64,000 nt of DNA from the NCBI RefSeq assembly GCF_002280785.1, contig NZ_NCEQ01000012.1, positions 23,425 through 87,424 on the forward strand, given 5' to 3'. Origin of the DNA: Brevundimonas subvibrioides. GTDB lineage: Bacteria; Pseudomonadota; Alphaproteobacteria; Caulobacterales; Caulobacteraceae. The notes under the pieces are model-generated. The model saw only the letters and a list, made by a program, of their open reading frames with translations. It did not search any database and was not told the origin of the DNA. Position 1 is the first letter of the stretch; the number at the start of each line of letters is the position of its first letter. This document shows, one piece after another, positions 8,093-15,927 of this stretch. Made by a program: the position numbers and the translations under genes.

Positions 8093-9127
8093 CTAGCCCC
8101 AGGCCCTGAAATGCTTCGACAGCTTCAGCCCCTGCCGCTGATAGTGACTTCCGCCCTCGCCGTAGAGGCGTGAGGGGCGTTCGGTCAGCGGTTCATAGAC
8201 CAGACGGGCGACGATCTGGCCGTGTTCCAGCAGGAACGGCGTGTCGTGGGTGCGGACCTCCAGCACGCCTTTCGATCCGGCCCCATGCGCCTCGTCGGTG
8301 CCGAAGCCGGGGTCGAAGAAGCCGGCGTAGTGGACGCGGAACTCGCCGACCGAAGGGTCGATCGGGGTCATCTCGGCGGCCTGCATGACCGGGATCTCGA
8401 CCGCCTCGTTGGACGCCAGGATATAGAACTCGCCCGGGTCCAGCAGCAGTTCGCCGCGACGGAGCGTCAGCGGCTCCCAGAAATCCTTCGGGTCGTGGCC
8501 GTCGATCTTGTCGAGATCGACGACGCCGGCGTGACGACGGCCGCGGAAGCCGACGATGTCGCCGGTCTGCAGGTCCACGCCGACGCTGCGGGTCTCCAGC
8601 TTCGGCGGCTCCCCGGCCTTCAGGCGTAGCTGGTTCAGCCGGGTGCCGGGGCGCACCAGGATGGAGAAGGTCTGGGGCGCGATCTCCAGATAGAGCGGTC
8701 CCTCATAGCCCTCGTCCACATCGTCGAACGAACCGCCGCGATCGGTCAGCAGGCGCACGAAGACATCGACACGGCCGGTCGAGGACTTCGGATTGGCGCG
8801 GGCGATCAGGCCCTTGGGCAGGTTCAGCCGCTCCTGGAGCTCGGCGATATAGACGCAGCCCTTTTCCAGAACGACGCCGTGGGTCATGTCGATCGGGTGC
8901 ATCTCGACGTCGGCGATCCGCTCGGACACCAGTCGGCGGCCCGGCAGGAAGGAGGCGCGCACGCGCCAGGCGCGGTCGGACAGACGCAGGTCGAGGCTGG
9001 CCGGCTGGACCTGGTCGGCGTCCCAGGGCGTGGCCGATCTGATTGCTCCGGCGGCGATCAGGGCCTCGATGGACTGGGCCGGCAGGATGCCCGGCGTGGG
9101 GAATTCAAGAGTCATGGAGAACGGCAT
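8093..9127 (-). CDS. 2'-deoxycytidine 5'-triphosphate deaminase, double-domain type
   Basis: A 344-residue protein made of two dUTPase/DCD-like beta domains. The first has SATPWDADQVQPASLDLRLS near residue 33 and ARANPKSSTGRVDVFVR near residue 112. The second has DPGEFYILASNEAVEIPVM and FDPGFG near residue 265. The usual DCD is about 190 residues and works as a trimer, so this is the long alphaproteobacterial form. It should supply dUMP precursors for dTTP and limit dCTP. The ATG at 9127 gives the full frame. A second ATG at 9115 (MTLEFPTPG) is equally possible, and neither has a clear ribosome-binding site. Confidence 0.88.
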   Translation of the reverse strand: MPFSMTLEFPTPGILPAQSIEALIAAGAIRSATPWDADQVQPASLDLRLSDRAWRVRASFLPGRRLVSERIADVEMHPIDMTHGVVLEKGCVYIAELQERLNLPKGLIARANPKSSTGRVDVFVRLLTDRGGSFDDVDEGYEGPLYLEIAPQTFSILVRPGTRLNQLRLKAGEPPKLETRSVGVDLQTGDIVGFRGRRHAGVVDLDKIDGHDPKDFWEPLTLRRGELLLDPGEFYILASNEAVEIPVMQAAEMTPIDPSVGEFRVHYAGFFDPGFGTDEAHGAGSKGVLEVRTHDTPFLLEHGQIVARLVYEPLTERPSRLYGEGGSHYQRQGLKLSKHFRAWG

Positions 9128-9204
9128 ACACAGGGATTGCCGCCAGAAATAGCGGGTTGGGCGACCACGCTTGCCACGATCCCGGCTCCGGGCGACGATG
9201 GCTC

Positions 9205-9609
9205 ATGCATGAGACCGCACCCTATGTGGCCGAAACCCAAGGCGTCATCGTGCGCGTTCGGCCCAGCTATCTGGCCGGCCAGTCCGATCCGGACGAGCGT
9301 CGCTGGGTCTGGGCCTACCAGGTGGAGATCGAAAACCACGGCCCCGAGGCGGTGCAGCTGATGGCGCGCCGCTGGATCATCACCGACGCCACGGGTCATG
9401 TCGAGACGGTGCGCGGACCGGGAGTGGTCGGCGAACAGCCCCTGATCGCGCCGGGCGACAGCTATTCCTATGCGTCCGGATGCCCGCTCCCGACGCCGTC
9501 GGGATCGATGGAGGGGGCCTATACGATGACCGACGCCACCGGCCGGTCGTTCGAGGCGGTCATCCCTGCCTTCAGTCTCGACGTGCCGGGCGGTCGGGTT
9601 CTGAACTAG
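9205..9609 (+). CDS. apaG: ApaG/Co2+-Mg2+ efflux-associated protein
   Basis: A 134-residue FN3-like beta protein. It has the ApaG landmarks VRPSYLAGQSDP, WAYQVEIENHG, VQLMARRWIITDATG, GPGVVGEQPLIAPG, YSYASGCPLPTPSG and MEGAYTMTD. The core motif GPGVVGxxPxLxPG is diagnostic. ApaG influences magnesium and cobalt homeostasis in enterobacteria, and its biochemical role is still loosely defined. The ATG at 9205 was chosen because its frame carries the whole domain. The second ATG at 9209 is out of frame. It is divergent from the dCTP deaminase gene. Confidence 0.93.
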   Translation: MHETAPYVAETQGVIVRVRPSYLAGQSDPDERRWVWAYQVEIENHGPEAVQLMARRWIITDATGHVETVRGPGVVGEQPLIAPGDSYSYASGCPLPTPSGSMEGAYTMTDATGRSFEAVIPAFSLDVPGGRVLN

Positions 9610-9610
9610 T

Positions 9611-9629
9611 TGTTCCCGAAACGGGAACA
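9611..9629. promoter_or_regulatory. Palindromic operator upstream of higBA
   Basis: TGTTCCCG-AAA-CGGGAACA is a perfect 8-bp inverted repeat with a 3-bp spacer. It ends 15 bp before the higB start and lies one base after the apaG stop codon. HigA-type antitoxins repress their own operon by binding such palindromes, so this is the likely autoregulatory site. Confidence 0.78.
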
Positions 9630-9644
9630 TGCTAGGGTGCTCGT

Positions 9645-9938
9645 ATGAACGTGGTGGCGCGTCGCACGCTCATCGAGTTCTGGACCCGGCATCCTCGGGC
9701 GATGGGGCCGCTTTCGGCGTGGTATGACATTGCACGAGCCGCCGAATGGCGGACGCCGCAGGAGGTGCGCGACGACTTCAACACTGTCGATTTCGTCGGT
9801 GACAACCGGGTCATTTTCGACATCGGCGGCAACAACTATCGGCTGGTGGTCCGTATTTCATATCCGTTCAAACAGGTGCTGGTGAAGTTTGTCGGAACCC
9901 ATGCCGAGTATGACCGGATCGATCCGGCGTCGGTCTGA
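9645..9938 (+). CDS. higB: HigB-type mRNA interferase toxin
   Basis: A 97-residue protein of the HigB_toxin family (RelE fold). The opening MNVVARRTLIEFWTRHP, the central FNTVDFVGDNRVIFDIGGN and the end VLVKFVGTHAEYDRID match the family, whose members cleave ribosome-bound mRNA. The C-terminal H-x-x-Y region carries the usual catalytic residues. It precedes its antitoxin, the reversed toxin-first order typical of higBA, with a 15-bp gap to higA. A perfect palindrome lies just upstream. Confidence 0.92.
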   Translation: MNVVARRTLIEFWTRHPRAMGPLSAWYDIARAAEWRTPQEVRDDFNTVDFVGDNRVIFDIGGNNYRLVVRISYPFKQVLVKFVGTHAEYDRIDPASV

Positions 9939-9953
9939 AGAGGAGAGGCGACC

Positions 9954-10334
9954 ATGACCCCCTTCCCCGTTCGCGTCATCCATGATGACGATCAACTGGC
10001 CGCCGCCTTGGCCGCCTACGAGGCGTTCTTCGACGCCGAGCCCGAGCCTGGCACGCCGGAGGGGGATCGCTTCGAACTGCTGGGGCTTGTGATCGCAGCC
10101 TATGAGGAACGCCGCTGGCCGGTCGCCGCCACGAACCCGCTCGAGGTCATTCGTCTTGTGATGGAGGGGCGTGGCTACACCCAGGCCGACTTCGCCGCGC
10201 TTCTGGGATCCCGTTCGCGCGCTTCGGAAATTCTGAACGGGCGTCGCGGGCTATCCGTCGAACATATCCGCACCATCAGCGCGGCATGGCGCATCCCGGC
10301 GGCGGCTCTGATCGGCACGGCCCAGGCCGCCTAG
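9954..10334 (+). CDS. higA: HigA-type antitoxin, HTH domain
   Basis: A 126-residue protein. The N-terminal half is acidic and likely wraps the toxin. The C-terminal half is an XRE-like HTH (QADFAALLGSRSRASEILNGRRGLS, about residues 78-102) of the type found in HigA antitoxins next to HigB. It should neutralise HigB and repress the operon at the palindrome at 9611-9629. GAAGAGGAGAGGCG gives a strong ribosome-binding site, which fits the higher synthesis an antitoxin needs. Confidence 0.9.
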   Translation: MTPFPVRVIHDDDQLAAALAAYEAFFDAEPEPGTPEGDRFELLGLVIAAYEERRWPVAATNPLEVIRLVMEGRGYTQADFAALLGSRSRASEILNGRRGLSVEHIRTISAAWRIPAAALIGTAQAA

Positions 10335-10359
10335 AACGACGGCACCGGCAGGCGGGTGG

Positions 10360-10419
10360 GGGGCTGCGTCAACCCGGATAACCGCAGCCCCGCCCCGGTC
10401 TCGCCAGGGACCTGGCGAG
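10360..10419. terminator. Two consecutive hairpins between higA and gcrA
   Basis: GGGGCTGCG (10360-10368) pairs with CGCAGCCCC (10383-10391). CTCGCCAGG-GA-CCTGGCGAG (10400-10419) is a near-continuous palindrome. They lie between the convergent stops of higA and gcrA, the place for bidirectional termination. A further TCCCCG...CGGGGA repeat follows near 10428-10447 and resembles the intergenic REP-like sequences common in alphaproteobacteria. No T-run follows either stem. Confidence 0.55.
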
Positions 10420-10527
10420 GCGGATGTGTCCCCGTTTTCGCGGGGATGACAATCGACGGGTCTCTGCGGAGATGACACTCCGCGCTCAAGCCGTGAGCGA
10501 CCGCGTCGCGAGCGATAGCGCCCTTAG

Positions 10528-11046
10528 CTAGATGTAGCGACGCAGGCTGCGGGCCAGCTCTTCCTTGCCGCCGCGCTTCATCTGCGGCTGGTAGGCGACG
10601 CGGGCGTGTTCCTGACAGTAGACGCCTTCCGAGGCGCGACGGCCGCAGAAGCTGAACTCGGTCGAGGACGGATCCCCGATCGGCCATTTGCACATGTGGG
10701 CGCCCAGGGTCATCACCGTGGCGGTGCCGGGCATTTCGGCGACGGCCGGCAAGCTGGGGGTCGTCACGACCGGGCGCGGCACGGCCTGGGCGGCCTCGAT
10801 GCGCCGCGGCGCCGACGGCTGGGCCGGGGGCGTGGTGCGCGTACGGGCCGGGCGGAAGGCGGTGGCGGTGCGCGCCGGCTGCGACGGGGTCGCGCGACCC
10901 GACAGGCCGAGGCGGTGGACCTTGCCGATGACGGCGTTGCGGGTAACGCCGCCGCCCAGCTGTTTGGCGATCTGCGAGGCGGATTGCCCCTCGAGCCACA
11001 GCTTCTTCAGCGCGCCGACGCGATCTTCGGTCCAGCCTGCGGTCAT
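10528..11046 (-). CDS. gcrA: Cell-cycle regulator GcrA
   Basis: A 172-residue protein with the GcrA N-terminal HTH (GWTEDRVGALKKLW, QSASQIAKQLGGGVTRNAV, IGKVHRLGLSGR), a proline/alanine-rich linker (residues about 50-105), and the conserved C-terminal sigma70-binding region with CKWPIGDP, FCGRR and YCQEHA. GcrA binds RNA polymerase sigma70 and activates promoters with methylated GANTC sites in Caulobacterales and relatives. The open frame extends to 11118, but ATG 11046 begins exactly at the conserved MTAGWTED. Three GANTC sites lie in its upstream region. Confidence 0.97.
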   Translation of the reverse strand: MTAGWTEDRVGALKKLWLEGQSASQIAKQLGGGVTRNAVIGKVHRLGLSGRATPSQPARTATAFRPARTRTTPPAQPSAPRRIEAAQAVPRPVVTTPSLPAVAEMPGTATVMTLGAHMCKWPIGDPSSTEFSFCGRRASEGVYCQEHARVAYQPQMKRGGKEELARSLRRYI

Positions 11047-11190
11047 GCCACCCTCCGGGGTACAGTTTTGATTCAACATTTGGCGCCTGGAGCCCCTCCC
11101 GGGTCCCGTCAGCCACAACTAATCGTAAACGAGACCTTAACAGACGCAAGATGTGCGAATCAGTCGTCCACAGAAACCACATCTTGAATC
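11047..11190 (-). promoter_or_regulatory. gcrA upstream region with three GANTC methylation sites
   Basis: GATTC at 11070-11074, GAATC at 11157-11161 and GAATC at 11186-11190 lie within 145 bp of the gcrA start. A TTAAC half-site (11137-11141) and a DnaA-box-like TCGTCCACA (11164-11172) are also present. In Caulobacter, gcrA is controlled by DnaA, CtrA and CcrM methylation of GANTC. The sites here suggest the same circuit, although the exact promoter was not located. Confidence 0.6.
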
Positions 11191-11257
11191 GGTGTTCGCT
11201 GAGCCGGCCCAAGCGCCGCGATACGGAACAGGCGCGGGCGCGCCGGGTTGAGGGTCT

Positions 11258-11452
11258 ATGTCCAATACGCCTCTCGTCGACCCGCCGATCACGCGTAAGC
11301 CTTTGACTCCCTTGGCGGGCGATGGCTGTGTGAGGGTGGTCGATCCGCCGGAGATCGCCATCACAATGACGCCCGACGCCGCCGAGATATCGGGCCTGCG
11401 CCTGATCGCCGAGGCGGACGAGGCGCGGCGCAGGGTTAACCCTCTTGCCTGA
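11258..11452 (+). CDS. Small hypothetical protein (64 aa)
   Basis: A 64-residue reading frame from ATG 11258, with GAGGG about 7 bases upstream. It has a proline-rich N-terminus (PLVDPPITRKPLTPL) and an acidic then basic end (EADEARRRVNPLA). It is divergent from gcrA and shares its upstream region. No family was recognised. GC-rich DNA often keeps such frames open by chance, so this is only a moderate call. Confidence 0.45.
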   Translation: MSNTPLVDPPITRKPLTPLAGDGCVRVVDPPEIAITMTPDAAEISGLRLIAEADEARRRVNPLA

Positions 11453-11492
11453 GCCCTTGCGTGTCGTGTCACGCGGCCGCATCTGACGGCCT

Positions 11493-12314
11493 ATGACCGA
11501 TCTCGCCTCCACCCGACCCTCCGGCCTGCCGACCCCGCGCCACTACGCCGGGGTCAACTGGATCGGGGTGCAGACCCTGTACCTGCGCGAGGTCCGGCGC
11601 TTCTGGAAGGTCGGAGCCCAGACGGTCGCCGCCCCGGTGGTGACGACCCTGCTCTATATGCTGGTCTTCGTCGTGGCGCTGAAGGGCGCGCGGCCGCCGC
11701 TGCACGGCACCCCCTTCGCCGAGTTTGTGGCGCCGGGCCTGATCATGATGGCCATGCTGAACAACGCCTTCGCCAATGCCTCCTCCAGCCTGATCCAGGC
11801 CAAGATCATGGGCACCTCGACCGACTTTCTCACACCGCCGCTGAGCCCGCTGGAGCTGACGATCGGCTTTTCGCTGGGCGCAGCCACCCGGGGCCTCGCG
11901 GTCGGTCTGGTGACGGCGGTCTGCGTCCTGCCGTTCGCGCGGTTGGGCCTCTACAACATCCTGGCGATCGTCTGGTTCGGCCTGATCGCGTCTCTCCTGA
12001 TGGGGATGGTCGGGGTGCTGGCCGGGTTGTGGTCCGAGAAGTTCGACCATCTGTCGGCGGTCCAGAACTTCGTCGTCATGCCCATGACCTTCCTGTCGGG
12101 GACCTTCTATCTGGTCGAGAACCTGCCCGAGCCCTTCGCCACCATCAGCCACTGGAACCCCTTCTTCTATCTGATCGACGGCTTCCGCTACGGCTTCATC
12201 GGCCATGCCGAGGGGAACCTGATGGTCGGCGTCGTGATGAGCGCGGTGCTGACGGTCGTGATGGCCGTCGCCTGCTGGCTGGTGTTCAGGTCCGGCTGGC
12301 GGCTGAAGAGTTAA
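11493..12314 (+). CDS. ABC-2 type transporter permease
   Basis: A 273-residue permease with six hydrophobic segments. The N-terminal amphipathic stretch [17 protein letters not shown] precedes TM1, the family signature [23 protein letters not shown] lies mid-protein, and [15 protein letters not shown] lies before TM5. This fits the YadH/DrrB-like ABC-2 family, which exports drugs or polysaccharide-like substrates. The ATPase partner is normally adjacent. None is encoded on either side here, so it must be elsewhere. Confidence 0.88.
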   Translation: MTDLASTRPSGLPTPRHYAGVNWIGVQTLYLREVRRFWKVGAQTVAAPVVTTLLYMLVFVVALKGARPPLHGTPFAEFVAPGLIMMAMLNNAFANASSSLIQAKIMGTSTDFLTPPLSPLELTIGFSLGAATRGLAVGLVTAVCVLPFARLGLYNILAIVWFGLIASLLMGMVGVLAGLWSEKFDHLSAVQNFVVMPMTFLSGTFYLVENLPEPFATISHWNPFFYLIDGFRYGFIGHAEGNLMVGVVMSAVLTVVMAVACWLVFRSGWRLKS

Positions 12315-12479
12315 CCCTCTCCCGGTGGGAGAGGGCTTGAGGCTCGCAGAGCGCAGCGATGCGCTAAGCCGAAAGGGTGAGGGTCCTGCCACTCCCTGGT
12401 TAGCGCCAACCCCTCGCCCTTTCGCGTTTCCAATCGCTGACGCTCTTGGACGCTCAAGCCCTCTCCCGCCGGGAGAGGG
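12315..12479. repeat. Palindromic intergenic element, family B, copy 1
   Basis: A 165-bp element bounded by CCCTCTCCC-GGT-GGGAGAGGG at the left and CCCTCTCCC-GCC-GGGAGAGGG at the right. Internal blocks GCGAAAGGGTGAGGG-like and CCTCGCCCTTTCGC are inverted copies of each other, so the whole element can fold into one long hairpin. It starts at the base after the permease stop codon. Related copies are at 13784-13950 and 30425-30566. Confidence 0.85.
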
Positions 12480-12582
12480 AAGCAGTGGTGTTGACTCACC
12501 CCCGCTCCCATCCGACAACCGCAACTCCTGAAAAGTCCCGTCGCACCCGCGCCGGGGCTTCGTTTCTTTTGGAGGTCTTGCT

Positions 12583-13779
12583 GTGTCCGGTCATCTGATG
12601 GGTGTCTACAATCGCGCGCCGCTGGAAGTGGATCGCGGGCGAGGCGCGCGTCTGTGGGCCACGGACGGGACCGAGTATCTGGACTGCGTCCAGGGCATTT
12701 CGACCAACGGCCTGGGCCACGCCCATCCCGTGCTGGTCGAGGCGGTAAAAGCCCAGGCCGAGAAGCTGTGGCACGTCTCCAACATCTTCAAGATTCCGGG
12801 TCAGGAAGAACTGGCCGACGCCCTGACGGAGGCCAGTTTCGCCGACGTGGTCTTCTTCACCAACTCGGGCACCGAGGCGGTCGAGTGCGCGCTGAAGACG
12901 GCGCGCAAATACCACGCCGCCAACGGCCAGCCCGAGCGGATCGATATCTACGGCTTCGACGGCGCCTTCCACGGCCGGACCTATGGCGCGATCAACGCGG
13001 CGGCCAACCCCAGCTACACCGAGGGCTTCGGGCCCAAGATGCAGGGCTTCCATCAGCTGACCTGGGGCGACCACGAGGCGCTCAAGGCCGCGATCGCCGA
13101 GCCCACGACGGCGGCGATCATCGTCGAGCCGGTGCAGGGCGAGGGCGGGTGCCGGGCCATGCCCGACGTCTGCCTGCGCGGACTGCGGGACCTGTGCGAC
13201 GCGCACGGCGTCCTGATCATCTTCGACGAGGTTCAGTGCGGCATGGGCCGGTCGGGCAAGCTGTGGGCCCATGAGTGGGCCGGCATGGCGCCGGACATCA
13301 TGGCCGTGGCCAAGGCCCTGGGCGGCGGCTTCCCCATCGGGGCCTGCCTGGCGACGACGGAAGCGGCCAAGGGCATGACGGTCGGAGCCCACGGCTCGAC
13401 CTTCGGCGGCAACCCCCTGGCCATGGCGGTGGGCCTGGCGGCCTTCAACGCCATCAACTCCGACGAGATCCTGGGCAACGTCAACGAGATCGCCGGCTAT
13501 CTGAAGCAGCAGCTGCACGGGCTGAAGGAACGCTTCCCCGACGTGATCGAGGACGTGCGCGGCAAGGGGTTGCTGATCGGGCTGAAGCTGGTCCCCAACA
13601 ATCGCGAATTCATGGGCTGGGCGCGCGACGAACAGCACCTGCTGATCGCCGGCGGCGGCGACAACTGCGTGCGCATGCTGCCGCCCCTGAACCTGACGCT
13701 GGACGAGGCCCGCGACGCCGTCGAACGGCTGGAGCGGACCTGCGAAGGCGCGCGGGCCAAGATCAAGGCGGCGGCGTAA
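12583..13779 (+). CDS. argD: Acetylornithine/succinyldiaminopimelate-type aminotransferase
   Basis: A 398-residue class III PLP aminotransferase. It has [20 protein letters not shown] (phosphate contact), [35 protein letters not shown] (PLP aspartate), [12 protein letters not shown] (Schiff-base lysine) and [11 protein letters not shown]. It should convert N-acetylglutamate semialdehyde to N-acetylornithine in arginine synthesis. The adjacent argF supports arginine rather than another class III substrate. TTTGGAGGT lies 7 bases before GTG 12583. An ATG at 12598 is a weaker alternative start. A palindromic element separates it from argF. Confidence 0.93.
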   Translation: MSGHLMGVYNRAPLEVDRGRGARLWATDGTEYLDCVQGISTNGLGHAHPVLVEAVKAQAEKLWHVSNIFKIPGQEELADALTEASFADVVFFTNSGTEAVECALKTARKYHAANGQPERIDIYGFDGAFHGRTYGAINAAANPSYTEGFGPKMQGFHQLTWGDHEALKAAIAEPTTAAIIVEPVQGEGGCRAMPDVCLRGLRDLCDAHGVLIIFDEVQCGMGRSGKLWAHEWAGMAPDIMAVAKALGGGFPIGACLATTEAAKGMTVGAHGSTFGGNPLAMAVGLAAFNAINSDEILGNVNEIAGYLKQQLHGLKERFPDVIEDVRGKGLLIGLKLVPNNREFMGWARDEQHLLIAGGGDNCVRMLPPLNLTLDEARDAVERLERTCEGARAKIKAAA

Positions 13780-13783
13780 TGAT

Positions 13784-13950
13784 CCCTCTCCCGTTGGGAG
13801 AGGGCTTGAGCCTCGCAGAGCGCAGCGATGCGCCAAGGCGAAAGGGTGAGGGTCGTGCCTCACCGGTTCGCACCCGACCCTCACCCTTTCACGCAAGACC
13901 GATCGCCTGACGGCTCTCGGGCGTTCAAGCCCTCTCCCACAAGGAGAGGG
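13784..13950. repeat. Palindromic intergenic element, family B, copy 2
   Basis: A 167-bp element between argD and argF. The left hairpin is CCCTCTCCC-GTT-GGGAGAGGG. The right end, CCCTCTCCCACAAGGAGAGGG, has a mismatched loop. Its first 80 bp closely match the element at 12315 (GCTTGAG, CTCGCAGAGCGCAGCGATGCG, AAAGGGTGAGGG). The AAGGAGAGGGGGGAG at its right end overlaps the likely ribosome-binding site of argF. Confidence 0.85.
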
Positions 13951-13962
13951 GGGAGACTGAAC

Positions 13963-14877
13963 ATGACCCGCCATTTCCTCGACATCCACCGGCTGGAAGC
14001 GAGCGAGCTGCGCGCCATCCTCGACGACGCCCATGCCCGCAAGGCCGCCCGCAAGGGCAGGCCCCAGGGCTGGGTCGATGCCGATGCCCCGGCGAAGGAT
14101 CGCGTCCTGGCGATGATCTTCGAGAAGAACTCGACCCGCACCCGCTTCAGCTTCGACGCCGCCATCCGCCAACTGGGCGGAGACTCCATCATCGCCAATG
14201 CCGGCGACATGCAGCTGGGGCGCGGCGAGCCGATCGAGGACACCGCGCGGGTCCTTTCGCGCATGGTCGACGCTGTGATGATCCGCGCCAACAGCCACGA
14301 GGACGTCGAGCGCTTCGCCCGGGTCGCCACCGTGCCCGTCGTCAACGGCCTGACCGACCGCTCGCACCCGTGCCAGATCCTGGCCGACATCATGACCATC
14401 GAGGAACAGCGCGGCCCGATCGAGGGCAAGACGCTGGCCTGGATCGGCGACGGCAACAACGTCTGCCACAGCTTCATGCACGCGGCGCCGAAGCTGGGCT
14501 TCCACCTGAACGTCGCCTGCCCGGCAGAGTATCACCCCGATCTGCACGACATGGCCAAGGGCGGCTCTGCTGTCAGCCTGACCTCGGACCCGCGCGATGC
14601 GGTCAAGGGCGCCGACGTCGTCATTACCGATACCTGGGTGTCGATGGGCGACAGCGACTACGAGTCCCGCCTGCATGCGTTCGAGAGTTACACGGTCGAC
14701 GAGGCTCTGATGGATCTCGCCGCCCCGGACGCCGTCTTCCTGCATTGCCTGCCGGCGCACCGCGGCGAGGAGGTCACCGACGCGGTGATCGACGGCCCCC
14801 GTTCGCTGGTCTGGGACGAGGCGGAAAACCGCATCCACGCCCAGAAGGCCGTGCTGGCCTGGTGTTTCGCGGGCTGA
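13963..14877 (+). CDS. argF: Ornithine carbamoyltransferase
   Basis: A 304-residue anabolic OTCase that makes citrulline from ornithine and carbamoyl phosphate. It has the carbamoyl-phosphate loop [12 protein letters not shown] (residues 48-59), the HPCQILAD motif, [10 protein letters not shown], the DTWVSMG segment of the SMG loop, and [11 protein letters not shown] with the catalytic cysteine. Its length fits the family. ATG 13963 follows GGGGGAG from the end of the palindromic element. It is in the same direction as argD and is likely transcribed with it, followed by a strong terminator at 14898-14923. Confidence 0.96.
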   Translation: MTRHFLDIHRLEASELRAILDDAHARKAARKGRPQGWVDADAPAKDRVLAMIFEKNSTRTRFSFDAAIRQLGGDSIIANAGDMQLGRGEPIEDTARVLSRMVDAVMIRANSHEDVERFARVATVPVVNGLTDRSHPCQILADIMTIEEQRGPIEGKTLAWIGDGNNVCHSFMHAAPKLGFHLNVACPAEYHPDLHDMAKGGSAVSLTSDPRDAVKGADVVITDTWVSMGDSDYESRLHAFESYTVDEALMDLAAPDAVFLHCLPAHRGEEVTDAVIDGPRSLVWDEAENRIHAQKAVLAWCFAG

Positions 14878-14897
14878 CCCGATTGCCGGCATGAAAA

Positions 14898-14923
14898 GGG
14901 GCGCCGTCGCGAAACGGCGCCCC
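14898..14923. terminator. Bidirectional terminator between argF and a PNPOx-family gene
   Basis: GGGGCGCCGT-CGCGAA-ACGGCGCCCC is a perfect 10-bp stem. On the plus strand it is followed by TGATCTTTG, and on the minus strand by TTTTCATG. It lies between the convergent stops at 14877 and 14944. Confidence 0.85.
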
Positions 14924-14943
14924 TGATCTTTGCCTGATCGAAC

Positions 14944-15450
14944 CTACTGCAGGTTGACGTCCGCGACCCCGCCGGCGTCCGGCGTCGTCTTCGTCAGATT
15001 GGCCCTGGCGATCTCGAAGGCGAACCTGACCAGACCGCCCTTGTTGACCCAGACGCGGCCGTCATCGGCGTCGAAGCGCAGGATGGTCAGGTGGCGATCC
15101 TCCTTGCCGTCCGGATACCAGGCGGCCAGCACCGGGTTCCAGTAGCGGTCGACGATCTCGCGGTCATTGCCCTGGACCGACAGCTCGCCATGGATGCAGG
15201 CCCAGGTGTTCTGGTCCTTTGAGCCGTAGTGGAACATGGCGCTCTGGCCGCCGCCGACCCCGGCGTCCTTCGCCAGATCGGTGTCGTCGCGGGTGAAGAA
15301 CCAGATCGTGCCGGTCTCGGCCTCGCGGAAGGCGGTCATCGGCTGGGCGTGATAGCCGGGCTGGTCGAGGCCGAGCAGGCCGGTGTTGGAGTCCTTGAGG
15401 GACTTCCAGAACTCTTTTTCGGCTTCGGCGGAGGTGAGTGTATCGGCCAT
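14944..15450 (-). CDS. Pyridoxamine 5'-phosphate oxidase family protein (general stress protein type)
   Basis: A 168-residue split-barrel flavin-binding-like protein. GTIWFFTRDDTDLAKD, NTWACIHGELSV and VDRYWNPVLAAWYPDGKED match the general-stress-protein-26 branch of PNPOx-like proteins. These bind FMN or FAD, and their substrates are usually unknown. It is more than a ligand pocket, since the WNP...AWYPDGKEDRHLTILRF block is the conserved C-terminal core. No signal peptide is present, and it stands alone downstream of the small membrane gene at 15511. Confidence 0.85.
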   Translation of the reverse strand: MADTLTSAEAEKEFWKSLKDSNTGLLGLDQPGYHAQPMTAFREAETGTIWFFTRDDTDLAKDAGVGGGQSAMFHYGSKDQNTWACIHGELSVQGNDREIVDRYWNPVLAAWYPDGKEDRHLTILRFDADDGRVWVNKGGLVRFAFEIARANLTKTTPDAGGVADVNLQ

Positions 15451-15510
15451 GTCGGGCTCCTGTGGTTTGCGTTCGGCAGGATAACCGCCGGACCGCGCGC
15501 CTGTTCCGCC

Positions 15511-15711
15511 TCAGGTCCGGGGCGTGACCCCCATGAGCGTTCCGATGTGGACCATCAGCAGGAAGGCCAGCGCTCCGGCCAGCAGCATGATGAACCGCCA
15601 GGGCACCATGCGCGGCTTCAGGAAGTCGCTCGGTCGCGCGCCCCGCCAGCCGGCGAAACCGGCCACGATCAGGGCGCCGGCCAGCAGCGAGAGGGTCAGG
15701 GTCATCGACAT
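15511..15711 (-). CDS. Small membrane protein (66 aa)
   Basis: A 66-residue protein with two hydrophobic helices, residues 1-21 (SMTLTLSLLAGALIVAGFAG) and about 39-60 (WRFIMLLAGALAFLLMVHIG). A short polar turn with KPRMVPW lies between them, so both ends are on the same membrane face. It lies on the same strand as the PNPOx-family gene, 60 bp upstream of it. The function is unknown, and the two-helix hairpin gives reasonable support for a real gene. Confidence 0.65.
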   Translation of the reverse strand: MSMTLTLSLLAGALIVAGFAGWRGARPSDFLKPRMVPWRFIMLLAGALAFLLMVHIGTLMGVTPRT

Positions 15712-15780
15712 GGGCGCGATGTGGCGGCAAGTCCCCGGATGCGCAAGCGGACCCTTACCAGGGTCTTAATCTTCACCGCT

Positions 15781-15926
15781 CGTTAACCACGTCGGCGCGA
15801 TGAAATGAGTTGCGGCGGAGCCTATCCACAGGTGATTGGCCAACCGTCAAGATGTTGGGGTTAACCACACGTTTACACCCCGGATATGGGCGATTAGCGT
15901 GATGCCTATGGGTCGGGAGCCGAATC
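15781..15926 (+). promoter_or_regulatory. podJ upstream region with CtrA-like and GANTC sites
   Basis: CGTTAACCAC (15781-15790) and TTAACCACACGTTTAC (15861-15876) are present. The second fits the CtrA pattern TTAA-N7-TTAAC with one change. A GAATC methylation site at 15922-15926 lies one base before the GTG start. In Caulobacter, podJ is cell-cycle controlled through GcrA and methylation. These sites suggest the same here. Confidence 0.5.
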
Positions 15927-15927
15927 A

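Noticed and set aside
12496..14892. Very long minus-strand frame (798 codons) over argD and argF
   Set aside because: argD and argF have full conserved motifs on the plus strand. The reverse frame has no recognisable domain and runs through a repeat.
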